7,959 bases of DNA. Origin: Alphaproteobacteria bacterium (GTDB lineage: Bacteria > Pseudomonadota > Alphaproteobacteria > Rhizobiales > Xanthobacteraceae). Of the stretch, positions 1-6,760 are shown one piece after another; within the stretch, counting starts at the first letter, position 1, and each line of letters starts with the position of its first letter. The position numbers and the translations under genes are program-made. The DNA is taken from assembly GCA_005884855.1 (NCBI GenBank), contig VAZS01000402.1:1-7959 (forward strand). Reading direction: 5' to 3'. Under the pieces are notes generated by a model, which saw only the letters and a list, made by a program, of their open reading frames with translations, ran no database searches and was not told the origin of the DNA.

Positions 1-21
1 CCAAACCTTCAGAGCACGACG

Positions 22-51
22 ATAACGCCCGGCAGCGATGCCGGGCGTTAT
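22..51 (+). terminator. Intrinsic terminator, perfect 12-bp inverted repeat
   Basis: The arms ATAACGCCCGGC (22-33) and GCCGGGCGTTAT (40-51) are perfectly complementary around a 6-nt loop, AGCGAT. On the plus strand the stem runs into a T-rich tail (TTATTCATT), so it best serves a rightward gene ending just left of the window. The reverse side is less T-rich, but the hairpin directly abuts the stop of the doubtful minus-strand ORF at 52-276 and could act in both directions. Confidence 0.75.
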
Positions 52-276
52 TCATTGGGTGACATCGTTAGCGGAAGCACGGTTCTTTGAAAATTCGCTC
101 AGCCCGTTCGCATCATGAAGTCGCAAGCCGATCCGGGTTAACGCAAAAGCCAAACGGGCATAGATGGCGTCTTCCGTAAATGACCACAAGTAGTCAACGC
201 GCGCAATCATGCGCTTGATGGTAGATGTGGTTAGAATGGCAGAGTTCGCGGAGTCACGGCGCTGGCGAAAGAGCAC
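52..276 (-). CDS. Doubtful small hypothetical protein (74 aa)
   Basis: An open frame on the minus strand starts with GTG at 276 and ends with TGA at 52-54, directly against the hairpin at 22-51. I recognise no family. The product would be basic at the N-terminus (MLFRQRRDSANSAIL) with a middle mildly hydrophobic stretch (ARLAFALTRIGLRL) and no clear signal peptide or motif. No Shine-Dalgarno sequence precedes the GTG or the internal ATG at codon 23. Its position against a terminator is the only point in its favour. It could equally be a chance frame or the remnant of a larger gene, since the plus strand here is also open in short frames. Low confidence that it is translated. Confidence 0.2.
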   Translation of the reverse strand: MLFRQRRDSANSAILTTSTIKRMIARVDYLWSFTEDAIYARLAFALTRIGLRLHDANGLSEFSKNRASANDVTQ

Positions 277-308
277 GGTCTGGTTATGCCGCCCTATAAA
301 TCATTTGC

Positions 309-340
309 GGGTCGAGCACCCAAAGTGGACACCGGTTCCG
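309..340. repeat. REP-like intergenic element (tentative)
   Basis: A small hairpin GGGT-CGAGC-ACCC (309-321) is followed by AAAGTGGACACCGGTTCCG (322-340). The reverse complement, reading AACCGGTGTCCACTTT then GGGTGCTCGACCC, resembles the short sequence scattered between genes in many Rhizobiales genomes. The resemblance is from memory. Only one copy occurs in this window, so repeat status cannot be shown here. Confidence 0.3.
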
Positions 341-365
341 TTTGTTCAAATTAGAGGTTTGTCCC

Positions 366-394
366 CTGTCAAAGCACGCCATTAAACCTATAGA
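366..394 (+). promoter_or_regulatory. Candidate sigma-70 type promoter for the histidine kinase gene
   Basis: CTGTCA (366-371, 4 of 6 to TTGACA) is separated by 17 nt from TATAGA (389-394, 4 of 6 to TATAAT). Transcription would start near 401, which leaves about 55 nt of leader before the preferred ATG at 457. A short GGGG/CCCC hairpin (404-420) lies in that leader. Similarity to consensus only. Confidence 0.35.
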
Positions 395-445
395 GTGTCA
401 GCTTGGGGCGAGGTCCCCCACCGAATTTTTCAGGTGCCCCAACGC

Positions 446-450
446 AAAGG
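446..450 (+). promoter_or_regulatory. Ribosome binding site that decides the kinase start
   Basis: AAAGG at 446-450 sits 6 nt before the ATG at 457. The upstream in-frame TTG at 403 has no such site and would start almost at the predicted transcript 5' end, so the ATG at 457 is preferred. Confidence 0.5.
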
Positions 451-456
451 ACTGTG

Positions 457-3057
457 ATGGAGGCAAGGTTTGGTAAAGCTACGATTTCTGCTCTTGGCAG
501 CGCTCGGAGTGCTGCAAGCTACCTAATCGAACTTTCAATAATCGCCGCGAGTTACGTTGCCCTTGCCGAATCCGCGCTATTGCTACCCGCAATCAATCCG
601 TCCGCGACACCGTTGTGGCCGCCAACGGGTTTCGCGCTCGCGCTGGTCCTACTGCGCGGTTACCGGATTTGGCCCGCGATTTTAGTGGGATCTCTTTCTC
701 CTTACCTCATGGGCGGCCGATCGCTGTTAGAACTGGGCTCAGTCGGCCTCAGTACCCTCCTCGCTGCGTTTGCCGGAACCTGGCTGATTAATCGGTGGTC
801 GAACGGTCACGAGACTTTCGGTACCCCCTCCAGTGTCGCAAAGTTTGCAATCATTTCCTTTGCGCCGACCACGATGATTAGTTCAGGCACCGCCGTGGCA
901 GGATTCATATTGGCCAACAAAATAAGTTTTTCCGATTCTGTCGTCACCTGGTTCACCTGGTGGCTTGCCGACGCCGCCGGGACCTTAATGATTGCTCCGG
1001 TCGTTGTGCTCTGGGCGATAATGCCTGTACTTAGTTGTTCCAAATGGAAGCTGTTGGAATCGGCCGCAGTCTCTATTCTGGTGAGCCTCATCGGGATCGT
1101 TGCTTATAGCCCGCTCATCGGCAGTAACCTCATCGTCGACGACCTCAACCTGCTGCTGCCTTATCGCAGCCTTCTTGGGTTTTTGGTTTTAGTACCGTTG
1201 ATGTGGGCTGGTTTGCGCGGTAATCAACGCAACATCGCCACGGCAGCGCTCATTTTCTTCGGAATCGCCGCGTGGGGTTTCTCGGTAGGTAGCGACCCAT
1301 TTCCGAAAACGGATCTGAATGGAGCCCTGTTATCATTACTCGTGCTTTCAATCAGCGTGTCAGTGCCGCCGCTCGCTTTGACTGCAGCAATTGCCACGCG
1401 CCAAAACACCGAAGCCCATTTGCTTTCTGTGCAGGACCAATTGAACCTTCAGGTGGAACGGAAAAATGTGGCGCTCAACAGCGCTAAACGCCACTTCCAA
1501 ATTCTCGTCGAAGGCGTTGTCGACTATGCAATTTTTGCGCTCGATAAAGAAGGGCACGTTACGAGCTGGAATAGCGCCGCACAAAAAATCATAGGCTACA
1601 CCGTGGACGAAATTATCGGGAAGGATTTTGGGATATTTTATCGACCGGATGAGCGTCGGGGGGGCGCACCAAACCGCGCATTGGATTTGGCTATTGAAAG
1701 AGGTAAGCACGAAGTTGAGGGTTGGCGCATCAGAAAAAATGGCACCCCGTTTTTCATTACCGGCTCGGTCTTTTCGAACAATGATGACGAAGGAAATCTG
1801 CTCGGTTTTATCAATATACTCCGGGACGCAACCGAGCGACGCGACGCGGAGGAGAAACTGGTCCAGGCACGCGAACAGCTCGCTATGTCACAGAAAATGG
1901 AGGCAATGGGCAAACTGACTGGTGGGATTGCGCACGACTTCAACAATCTGTTGATGATCATTGGAGGTAGTGCTCAGATCTTTGCGCGCCTACTTGATCC
2001 GAAATTGCCAAAAGCAATCGAAGCCATACAGACCGCGGCCAAACGCGGGGAAAGTCTCACGCGTCAATTGTTGACATTCTCTCGTCATCAGCATCTTAGC
2101 CCGACAGTTGTCGATTTGAACGCTTCCATAAAGAACATGCGGACCATGATTGAAAGCTCGCTGCGCGGGAACATTGTGTACAAGGAAAATATTGGTGACG
2201 GTGTTTGGCTGGTTAAAGTGGACTTGGCGGAACTAGAGCTTGCGATTGTCAATATCGCTGTTAATGCCCGCGATGCAATGCCAAACGGCGGCACGTTCAC
2301 ATTGTCGGTCAACAAGATGATGGTAAATGAGGAGATCGGCGGTAATCACCTAGAAGGAGCCTTCCTTGCGATAGCGTTTAGCGATACGGGCACTGGCATT
2401 CCGCCAAACCTTCTGTCCAAGATGTTCGATCCATTTTTCACAACCAAAGAGGTCGGCAAAGGAACTGGGCTCGGTTTGTCGCAGGTTTACGGTTTTGCGC
2501 ACCAAGCCGGCGGAACGGTGACGGCAGACAGCAAGCTCGGACAAGGAACAACGATTACAGTCTATTTACCGTCTTGTGCGGACGAGCAAATCACCAGCAA
2601 AGAGGTGTCGGCGGATAAAACAAAACCACAGCATTCGCAACGGCAGACGGTCCTCGTTGTAGATGATAGCGCTGATGTTGCGGAAGTGACATCATCGCTA
2701 TTCGAGCATCTGGGCTATGAGACCATTTATCAAGATTCGGCCGAAGCGGCATTAAAACTGCTTGAAGCTGGTACGAAGATCGATCTCGTCTTCAGCGATA
2801 TCGTCATGCCAGGGACCATTGATGGCGTTGGGCTGGCGAGAGAAATCCGTTCGCGGTATCCCAATTTGCCGGTGGTCCTTACGACCGGTTACAGCGATGC
2901 GGCAGAAGCAGCTCCCTCAACATTAAGAATATTACGTAAGCCGTTCGATACCGAGGCGCTAAGAGATTTTATCCATGATATTGCGCCTCCGATATTATTG
3001 AAAGCATCCGGTGTGCCGGTCGCGTCAAGCACGACTGGTGCTTTACGCAGAAGTTGA
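457..3057 (+). CDS. Hybrid sensor histidine kinase: MASE1-PAS-HisKA-HATPase-REC
   Basis: Membrane-bound hybrid kinase of 866 aa counted from the ATG at 457; the frame is open back to a TTG at 403, but the site AAAGG fits the ATG. Residues about 25-315 are a multi-pass MASE1 sensor with its hallmark PLWPPTG and later RGYRIWP (about 52-73). A linker with coiled-coil character leads to a PAS domain (about 345-460, GYTVDEIIGKDF). HisKA follows with phospho-acceptor His493 in GGIAHDFNN, then HATPase with N-box Asn603 (NIAVNARDAM), G1 DTGTG (643-647) and GKGTGLGL (667-674). The C-terminal receiver (about 731-845) has Asp736/737, phospho-acceptor Asp781 (FSDIVMP), Thr809 and Lys828. All catalytic residues are present, so it should autophosphorylate and relay to its own receiver. 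No HPt, partner regulator or output gene is adjacent, so it is an orphan and its signal is unknown. Its codon use is more AT-rich than that of the genes after 4070. Confidence 0.93.
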   Translation: MEARFGKATISALGSARSAASYLIELSIIAASYVALAESALLLPAINPSATPLWPPTGFALALVLLRGYRIWPAILVGSLSPYLMGGRSLLELGSVGLSTLLAAFAGTWLINRWSNGHETFGTPSSVAKFAIISFAPTTMISSGTAVAGFILANKISFSDSVVTWFTWWLADAAGTLMIAPVVVLWAIMPVLSCSKWKLLESAAVSILVSLIGIVAYSPLIGSNLIVDDLNLLLPYRSLLGFLVLVPLMWAGLRGNQRNIATAALIFFGIAAWGFSVGSDPFPKTDLNGALLSLLVLSISVSVPPLALTAAIATRQNTEAHLLSVQDQLNLQVERKNVALNSAKRHFQILVEGVVDYAIFALDKEGHVTSWNSAAQKIIGYTVDEIIGKDFGIFYRPDERRGGAPNRALDLAIERGKHEVEGWRIRKNGTPFFITGSVFSNNDDEGNLLGFINILRDATERRDAEEKLVQAREQLAMSQKMEAMGKLTGGIAHDFNNLLMIIGGSAQIFARLLDPKLPKAIEAIQTAAKRGESLTRQLLTFSRHQHLSPTVVDLNASIKNMRTMIESSLRGNIVYKENIGDGVWLVKVDLAELELAIVNIAVNARDAMPNGGTFTLSVNKMMVNEEIGGNHLEGAFLAIAFSDTGTGIPPNLLSKMFDPFFTTKEVGKGTGLGLSQVYGFAHQAGGTVTADSKLGQGTTITVYLPSCADEQITSKEVSADKTKPQHSQRQTVLVVDDSADVAEVTSSLFEHLGYETIYQDSAEAALKLLEAGTKIDLVFSDIVMPGTIDGVGLAREIRSRYPNLPVVLTTGYSDAAEAAPSTLRILRKPFDTEALRDFIHDIAPPILLKASGVPVASSTTGALRRS

Positions 3058-3339
3058 TCGACCGTGGCCAACCGCGTCATCGCGGCCAATGGCGTCGCTC
3101 TGAGGCGGTTCTTCCCCAAAGACGTTTGCATGAAAGGCGTACGTCCCAGGCTACACTGCTGAGGAAACGGACGGGTAACGAACATCCTTGTGCCGAGCTG
3201 CAAGGGACCGAGCAGCCGCGCTGCCGTCGAGAAAACCCATAAATGCCTCATTGAGATGCCCCGAACCCTTGCGGGGCTGCTCCCAACATCTGCCGAGTAC
3301 CTACGATGCATGAGTCTGCTCCGGGGCGATTCTCTCTGA
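3058..3339. other. Gap without a recognisable gene
   Basis: Short frames exist on the plus strand (for example 3054-3242), and a long minus-strand frame (3635-2889) crosses the gap, but that frame overlaps the kinase receiver and the surface-protein fragment and has no family features. I see only the hairpin at 3258-3277. A TGA at 3337-3339 closes the frame directly before the surface-protein remnant. Confidence 0.6.
3258..3277 (+). terminator. GC-rich hairpin, possible weak terminator
   Basis: GCCCCG (3258-3263) pairs with CGGGGC (3272-3277) around the 8-nt loop AACCCTTG. There is no T-run after it, so it is a poor intrinsic terminator. It is the only strong hairpin between the kinase stop and the next coding sequence and may end or stabilise the kinase transcript. 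Confidence 0.3.
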
Positions 3340-3894
3340 CAGCTCAAACTCACAAACCTGGATAACATCATCTCCGGCGCCGGACACCTCGGCGATGGCG
3401 TGATGATGCTTGTCAACCAAGGCACGATCATCGCAAGTGGCATCAACGCACTCGATATCGATACCGGGCTGAACACCATCGTCAATTCCGGAATGCTTGA
3501 AGCGACCGGTAGCGGCGGGTTGGTTATTGACAGCAACCTGGATAATGCCTGCGTGCTATGGGCCAATGGTGCAAATATCACGCTGCATGGCAGCGTAACC
3601 GGTACCGGCACAGCATCGATGGACGGCACAGCCACTCTCGAATTCAGCGGCGTTGTGTCGGGATTTAATGGAGATGATCACTTCGATCTGGCGGGTGTTG
3701 CTTTTGTGGCGGGCACAAGCGCGATCTATGTCGCAAACCAGGACGGCACCGGCGGAATGCTCTCGGTCACCGACGGGACCGAGGGAGCCCAAACCGTCCA
3801 CATCGCGCTGCTTGGGCAGTACTCGGCTGATGGCTTTACAATCACGGCCGACGATAGCTCCGGAACGCTGCTATCGTATCGGGATCACATCTGA
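3340..3894 (+). pseudogene. C-terminal remnant of a beta-helix / adhesin-like surface protein
   Basis: About 184 codons are open from 3340, directly after a stop, to TGA at 3892-3894. The first ATG lies only at 3400, after QLKLTNLDNIISGAG, which already reads as family sequence, so the true N-terminus is missing. The protein is rich in Gly, Thr, Asn, Asp and Ser with short strand-turn repeats (VNQGTIIASGINALDIDTG, IVNSGMLEATGSGGLVID, LWANGANITLHGSVTGTG), typical of the large repetitive secreted or outer-surface proteins of Bradyrhizobium and relatives. The end (GDDHFDLAGVAF, then HIALLGQYSADGFTI) is the usual close of that module. The step from ATLEF straight to SGVVSGF suggests that a linking segment has been lost in frame. 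There is no signal peptide, RBS or promoter. A translated small protein from the ATG at 3400 (164 aa) is possible but less likely than a decayed remnant. It is followed by its own terminator. Confidence 0.7.
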
Positions 3895-3923
3895 TCCAAG
3901 CAGCAAACCGCAAACGCTCACAG

Positions 3924-3950
3924 AACGGGCCGGGTGATACCCCCCGTTTT
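3924..3950 (+). terminator. Intrinsic terminator after the surface-protein remnant
   Basis: Outer arms AACGGG (3924-3929) and CCCGTT (3943-3948) enclose inner arms GGGT (3932-3935) and ACCC (3939-3942) with a GAT loop and a 2-nt bulge (CC). The stem ends in a run of four T (3947-3950). It lies 29 nt after the remnant's stop and separates it from pncA. Confidence 0.65.
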
Positions 3951-4069
3951 GACTCGAGGGTCAGCGCTCTACTGTTCGCGCTTGCCACGTAGAAGACACG
4001 GCCTACACTGCATATGTCGATCCGGGCAGTGGTGGCCTGGACGCGCCGATTGCTTCACGCGGTGTCAAA

Positions 4070-4699
4070 ATGATCAATACCAAACTCGGTGATAGTGACT
4101 TGCTGCTGGTAATCGACGTGCAGAACGATTTCTGTCCCGGTGGGGCGCTTGCGGTGACCGATGGCGACGCGGTGGTGCCGGTCATTAACCGCCTCGCCGA
4201 AGGTTTCGGTCATGTCGCGCTGACCCAGGATTGGCATCCTGCCGGCCATAGCTCGTTTGCGACGGCGCATCCCGGTTCGGCTGCCTTTGACACGATCAGC
4301 ATGCCTTATGGTCCGCAGACGCTATGGCCGGATCATTGCGTGCAGGGTACGGCGGGGGCGGCGTTTCATCCGCAGCTTGACACAAGGCGCGCCGAACTCG
4401 TGATCCGTAAAGGTTTCCGCGCCGAAATCGACTCCTACTCCGCGTTTTATGAGAACGATCGGCGTACTCCCACCGGGTTAGCAGGTTATTTGCGCGACCG
4501 CGGCTTACGCCGGATTTTCCTGGCCGGACTTGCTACCGACTATTGCGTGTATTATTCCGCCCTTGACGCGCGCCGGCTCGGTTTCGACAGCATAGTTATC
4601 GAGGCGGGATGCAGGGCCATTGATTTGGCTGGTTCGCTGGACGTGGCATGGACCGCGATGGCCGACGCCGGCGTGCAGCGCGTTGGTGATCTCGCCTAA
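4070..4699 (+). CDS. pncA: Nicotinamidase / pyrazinamidase
   Basis: Cytoplasmic isochorismatase-fold hydrolase of 209 aa, the usual PncA length. It converts nicotinamide to nicotinate plus ammonia, feeding NAD salvage. The catalytic triad is visible: Asp16 (VIDVQNDF), Lys114 (IRKGF) and nucleophile Cys159 (LATDYCVYYSA). The metal site is Asp54, His56 and His60 (QDWHPAGH) with His89 (WPDHCVQG). The motif DSYSAFYEND near residue 121 is typical of the substrate side. The ATG at 4070 gives a normal N-terminus, but no good Shine-Dalgarno sequence precedes it. The frame stays open upstream to 3953 without a start codon, so an N-terminal extension is unlikely. It converges on amiR with a 13-nt gap and no terminator between them. 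Both this gene and the amidase release ammonia from amides, but shared control is not shown. Confidence 0.93.
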   Translation: MINTKLGDSDLLLVIDVQNDFCPGGALAVTDGDAVVPVINRLAEGFGHVALTQDWHPAGHSSFATAHPGSAAFDTISMPYGPQTLWPDHCVQGTAGAAFHPQLDTRRAELVIRKGFRAEIDSYSAFYENDRRTPTGLAGYLRDRGLRRIFLAGLATDYCVYYSALDARRLGFDSIVIEAGCRAIDLAGSLDVAWTAMADAGVQRVGDLA

Positions 4700-4712
4700 A
4701 GCCAGGGGGTAA

Positions 4713-5315
4713 TTATGCCGTCCGAGTGGTCCGGTTCGGCATGCCGCCAACCGCGATGATGTCGGCGCTTAATTGTTCGATCGTTGTGCGGCGACGCATC
4801 GCAGTCTGTCGAATGAGCTTAAAGGCCTCGGTTTCCGAGAGACCATGGCCGCGCATCATCTGCAGAACCGCGGCGAACACGACGCGCCGCGAACGTATCC
4901 GATCCTCCAGCCTCTCGACATAAGCTGCCTCATCCAATCTTCGCAGCGCCGAATCGAACGCGACGACCAACGCGGTGTAGAGCCCCGCCGAGCGCAGCGG
5001 TTTGATTAGAAAAGATGCCGGCCTCAGGTCGAGCAGCCACTTCAGACGACTGGGCGTCTCGGTTCCGATCAATGCGATAATCGGTGCATTGATCCTCCAG
5101 GGCGGGGCCGGCTCGGACCTGATTGGAATGCTGTCGGCATCCACGATGATAACCTCAGTCGCCTCATTCGGTGGCAGCGCTTCGGCTGGATCACGTTCCG
5201 CAACGATCATGCCCAAGCGGCCAAGCTGACGGCGCAGCATCGACATCTCTCGTTCGTCCCTCATCACCATGAGAGCGCGACGGCCGCGAACGGAGAAAGG
5301 CGATGCCCTCGTCAT
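4713..5315 (-). CDS. amiR: AmiR-type transcription antiterminator with ANTAR domain
   Basis: RNA-binding regulator of 200 aa, close in length to Pseudomonas AmiR. Residues about 10-120 form a receiver-like domain. A coiled-coil-like helix (about 122-145) joins it to a C-terminal ANTAR domain (about 135-190) with the family pattern RIRSRRVVFAAVLQMMRGHG, then LSETEAFKLIRQTAMRRR. ANTAR proteins bind paired hexaloop hairpins in nascent RNA and prevent intrinsic termination. A fitting target lies in the amidase leader (6711-6789). The ATG overlaps the amiC stop (ATGA, 5312-5315), so the two are translationally coupled and likely made in balanced amounts, as suits the AmiC-AmiR inhibitory complex known from Pseudomonas aeruginosa. 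Unlike that AmiR, this receiver keeps Asp20, Asp59/Asp61, Thr85 and Lys105 (FLIKPL). Stop TAA at 4713-4715; no terminator is seen after it. Confidence 0.88.
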   Translation of the reverse strand: MTRASPFSVRGRRALMVMRDEREMSMLRRQLGRLGMIVAERDPAEALPPNEATEVIIVDADSIPIRSEPAPPWRINAPIIALIGTETPSRLKWLLDLRPASFLIKPLRSAGLYTALVVAFDSALRRLDEAAYVERLEDRIRSRRVVFAAVLQMMRGHGLSETEAFKLIRQTAMRRRTTIEQLSADIIAVGGMPNRTTRTA

Positions 5316-6490
5316 TTCACAACACGCAAATGGTTGAACTTCGCGATCGCATCATTGCTCTTTTCCGCCCCGGTGCCAATCGCCGCGAGATCGAGGTTCG
5401 ACAGATAGGGGTCGGGGCGCTCGGGGGCGTCCGCTTCCCAGAAGATCCGGAACTGGCATCCATGCACGGAGCGGGCCAAACGAGGGGTGAGGAAACAGTG
5501 ATTGTTATCGGGATCGACCCAGATCGGGCCTTGCGGGGAATCGTAGCGATGGTTCGCCGCGGCGCGCCGTACGGCGGCCACTTCCGCGGAGCCGGCACGA
5601 CGGATGGCACGGGCCAACAACATGATGCAGACATAGGTGGATTGCCCATCAACCGAAGGGTTTGAGTCGGAGCCGTGACGCGCTTTCCAGCGCGCAACAA
5701 AGGCGCGGTTCTCAGGCTGTTCTATGCTCTCGAAATAAGCAGACGAGGTGATGCATCCGATTGAGGCCGCCGATCCGATCAGCTTGAGCTCCGGCTCGCA
5801 AAGGCTGCAGCTCAGCATAGGAATCGTGAGCCCCGCTCGCGTTGTAGCCGCGTGAAGCGCGCGGATAAAAACATAGCTGGATTCACCGACTAGCGTATTG
5901 AACACGACCGGCGGCTTGCGGTCGATGATCTCGCCAACAATATGGTCCACCGCGGTCTCGCCGAGTTCGAGCAGCCGTTCGGCAAGAACGCGTCCACCCG
6001 CGCTGGTGACGATTTCGCGAAGCACTCGGTTGGTTTCCCAGGTCCAGACATAATTGGAGCCTGCACAGAACACATCATTGGAAAGCTGATCGAGCATATG
6101 CCGCACCAGCGGCACCACGGTGTGATTGGGAGCGGCGCCGACGTAGATGACGTTATCGCTGCTTTCGAACCCTTCGTACCGCGCCGGATGCCAGAGCAGC
6201 CGCTCGGTGCGTTCGACGATGGGAATAACTTGCTTGCGTGAGGCCGAAGTGTAGCAACCGACGATATGATCGACGCGCTCTTCGCGTATCAGATCGGCGC
6301 AGGCCGTATGATACGCGGCAACGACCCCGCCGGGATCGCGCAGATGTGGTGCAAAGGTGAAATCAAACTCGTCATCCGCGTTGATTTCGTCGACCGCCAT
6401 CAACGCGCTCTTCTGCATCTGACTTCCCATCATGGCGTAAGGCCCTGACTGGGAAAATACGAGCCCGAGGGGAATTGATGGCTTTTTCAT
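5312..6490 (-). CDS. amiC: AmiC-type amide sensor, negative regulator of AmiR
   Basis: Ligand-binding regulator of 392 aa (Pseudomonas AmiC is about 385) with the two-lobe fold of branched-chain amino acid/amide periplasmic binding proteins. The N-terminus (MKKPSIPLGLVFSQSGPYA) goes directly into the first strand with no signal peptide, so it stays in the cytoplasm, which marks AmiC rather than a UrtA-type transporter protein. Family blocks: RDPGG (51-55), VGCYTSASRKQVIP (77-90), RYEGFESSDNVIY (104-116), AGSNYVWTWETN (143-154), DSPQGPIWVDPDNNH (317-331), RPDPYLSNLD (358-367). In the known system apo-AmiC locks AmiR, and amide binding releases it. The substrate pocket differs from the Pseudomonas one around residues 99-104. 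It overlaps amiR by 4 nt and diverges from the amidase. No clear Shine-Dalgarno sequence before the ATG at 6490; the start is supported by the family N-terminus. Confidence 0.88.
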   Translation of the reverse strand: MKKPSIPLGLVFSQSGPYAMMGSQMQKSALMAVDEINADDEFDFTFAPHLRDPGGVVAAYHTACADLIREERVDHIVGCYTSASRKQVIPIVERTERLLWHPARYEGFESSDNVIYVGAAPNHTVVPLVRHMLDQLSNDVFCAGSNYVWTWETNRVLREIVTSAGGRVLAERLLELGETAVDHIVGEIIDRKPPVVFNTLVGESSYVFIRALHAATTRAGLTIPMLSCSLCEPELKLIGSAASIGCITSSAYFESIEQPENRAFVARWKARHGSDSNPSVDGQSTYVCIMLLARAIRRAGSAEVAAVRRAAANHRYDSPQGPIWVDPDNNHCFLTPRLARSVHGCQFRIFWEADAPERPDPYLSNLDLAAIGTGAEKSNDAIAKFNHLRVVK

Positions 6491-6508
6491 CGCAGAAGCC
6501 CAGTGGCA

Positions 6509-6538
6509 ATTATGAGCGCAACAAGATCGCTCTGTCGT
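6509..6538 (-). promoter_or_regulatory. Candidate promoter for amiC-amiR
   Basis: Read on the minus strand, ACGACA (6538-6533, 4 of 6 to TTGACA), an 18-nt spacer and CATAAT (6514-6509, 5 of 6 to TATAAT). The transcript would begin near 6502 and leave only about 12 nt before the amiC ATG, so translation would be nearly leaderless. Similarity to consensus only. Confidence 0.35.
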
Positions 6539-6604
6539 GCTGTAACATTAAACTGGTCTGGCGTGCTTGGGGCTGTTTCCGCTTAAAAAGTAACATGCTT
6601 CGCA

Positions 6605-6634
6605 TTGACAAGTCTGGCGACGCTAAGACACAAT
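6605..6634 (+). promoter_or_regulatory. Candidate sigma-70 type promoter for the amidase leader
   Basis: A perfect TTGACA (6605-6610) is followed after 18 nt by CACAAT (6629-6634, 4 of 6). Transcription would start near 6641 and give a leader of about 150 nt to the end of the terminator at 6789, a sensible length for an antitermination leader. A further hairpin, CGCAG (6673-6677) with CTGCG (6688-6692), extended by GTC/GAC across a mismatch, lies inside this leader. Confidence 0.45.
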
Positions 6635-6710
6635 AACTCGGTACATGAACGCGTGCATGACGAAAGTGGTCCCGCAGCCGATGTTGTCTGCGTGACGACC
6701 TCCAAAATCT

Positions 6711-6760
6711 CGTACTGCGACGCAAGTCTACGCGAGCATTGATAGCAGGGCATTGATGCC
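6711..6760 (+). promoter_or_regulatory. ANTAR-type dual hexaloop antiterminator (AmiR target)
   Basis: ANTAR targets are two hairpins with 6-nt loops having A at position 1 and G at position 4. The second hairpin is clear: GGC (6749-6751), loop ATTGAT (6752-6757), GCC (6758-6760). The first is best placed at CGT (6711-6713), loop ACTGCG (6714-6719), ACG (6720-6722). A second ATTGAT at 6738-6743 is a rival first loop but pairs poorly. The GCC arm at 6758-6760 is also the base of the terminator stem, so the two folds exclude each other. AmiR binding would favour this fold and let transcription enter the amidase gene. Confidence 0.6.

Noticed and set aside
403..456. TTG at 403 as the kinase start
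   Set aside because: It lacks a ribosome binding site, lies almost at the predicted transcription start, and adds a Pro/Gly-rich stretch; the ATG at 457 has AAAGG at a proper distance.
2889..3635. Long minus-strand open frame of 248 codons
   Set aside because: It overlaps the kinase receiver and the surface-protein remnant in antisense, shows no family features, and its composition (Ser, Pro, Leu, Arg rich) is what a reverse shadow of these genes gives.
3953..4069. In-frame N-terminal extension of pncA
   Set aside because: The frame is open but has no start codon, and the ATG at 4070 gives the standard PncA length and N-terminus.
5312..6490. Transporter substrate-binding protein (UrtA-like) as the identity of the amiC product
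   Set aside because: There is no signal peptide or lipobox, and it is translationally coupled to an ANTAR-domain antiterminator, as expected only for AmiC.
6559..6574. GG-N10-GC spacing resembling a sigma-54 promoter (TGGC at 6559, GC at 6572-6573)
   Set aside because: The -12 element reads GGGC instead of TTGC, no enhancer-binding protein gene or upstream activating site is visible, and the TTGACA promoter at 6605 explains the leader better.
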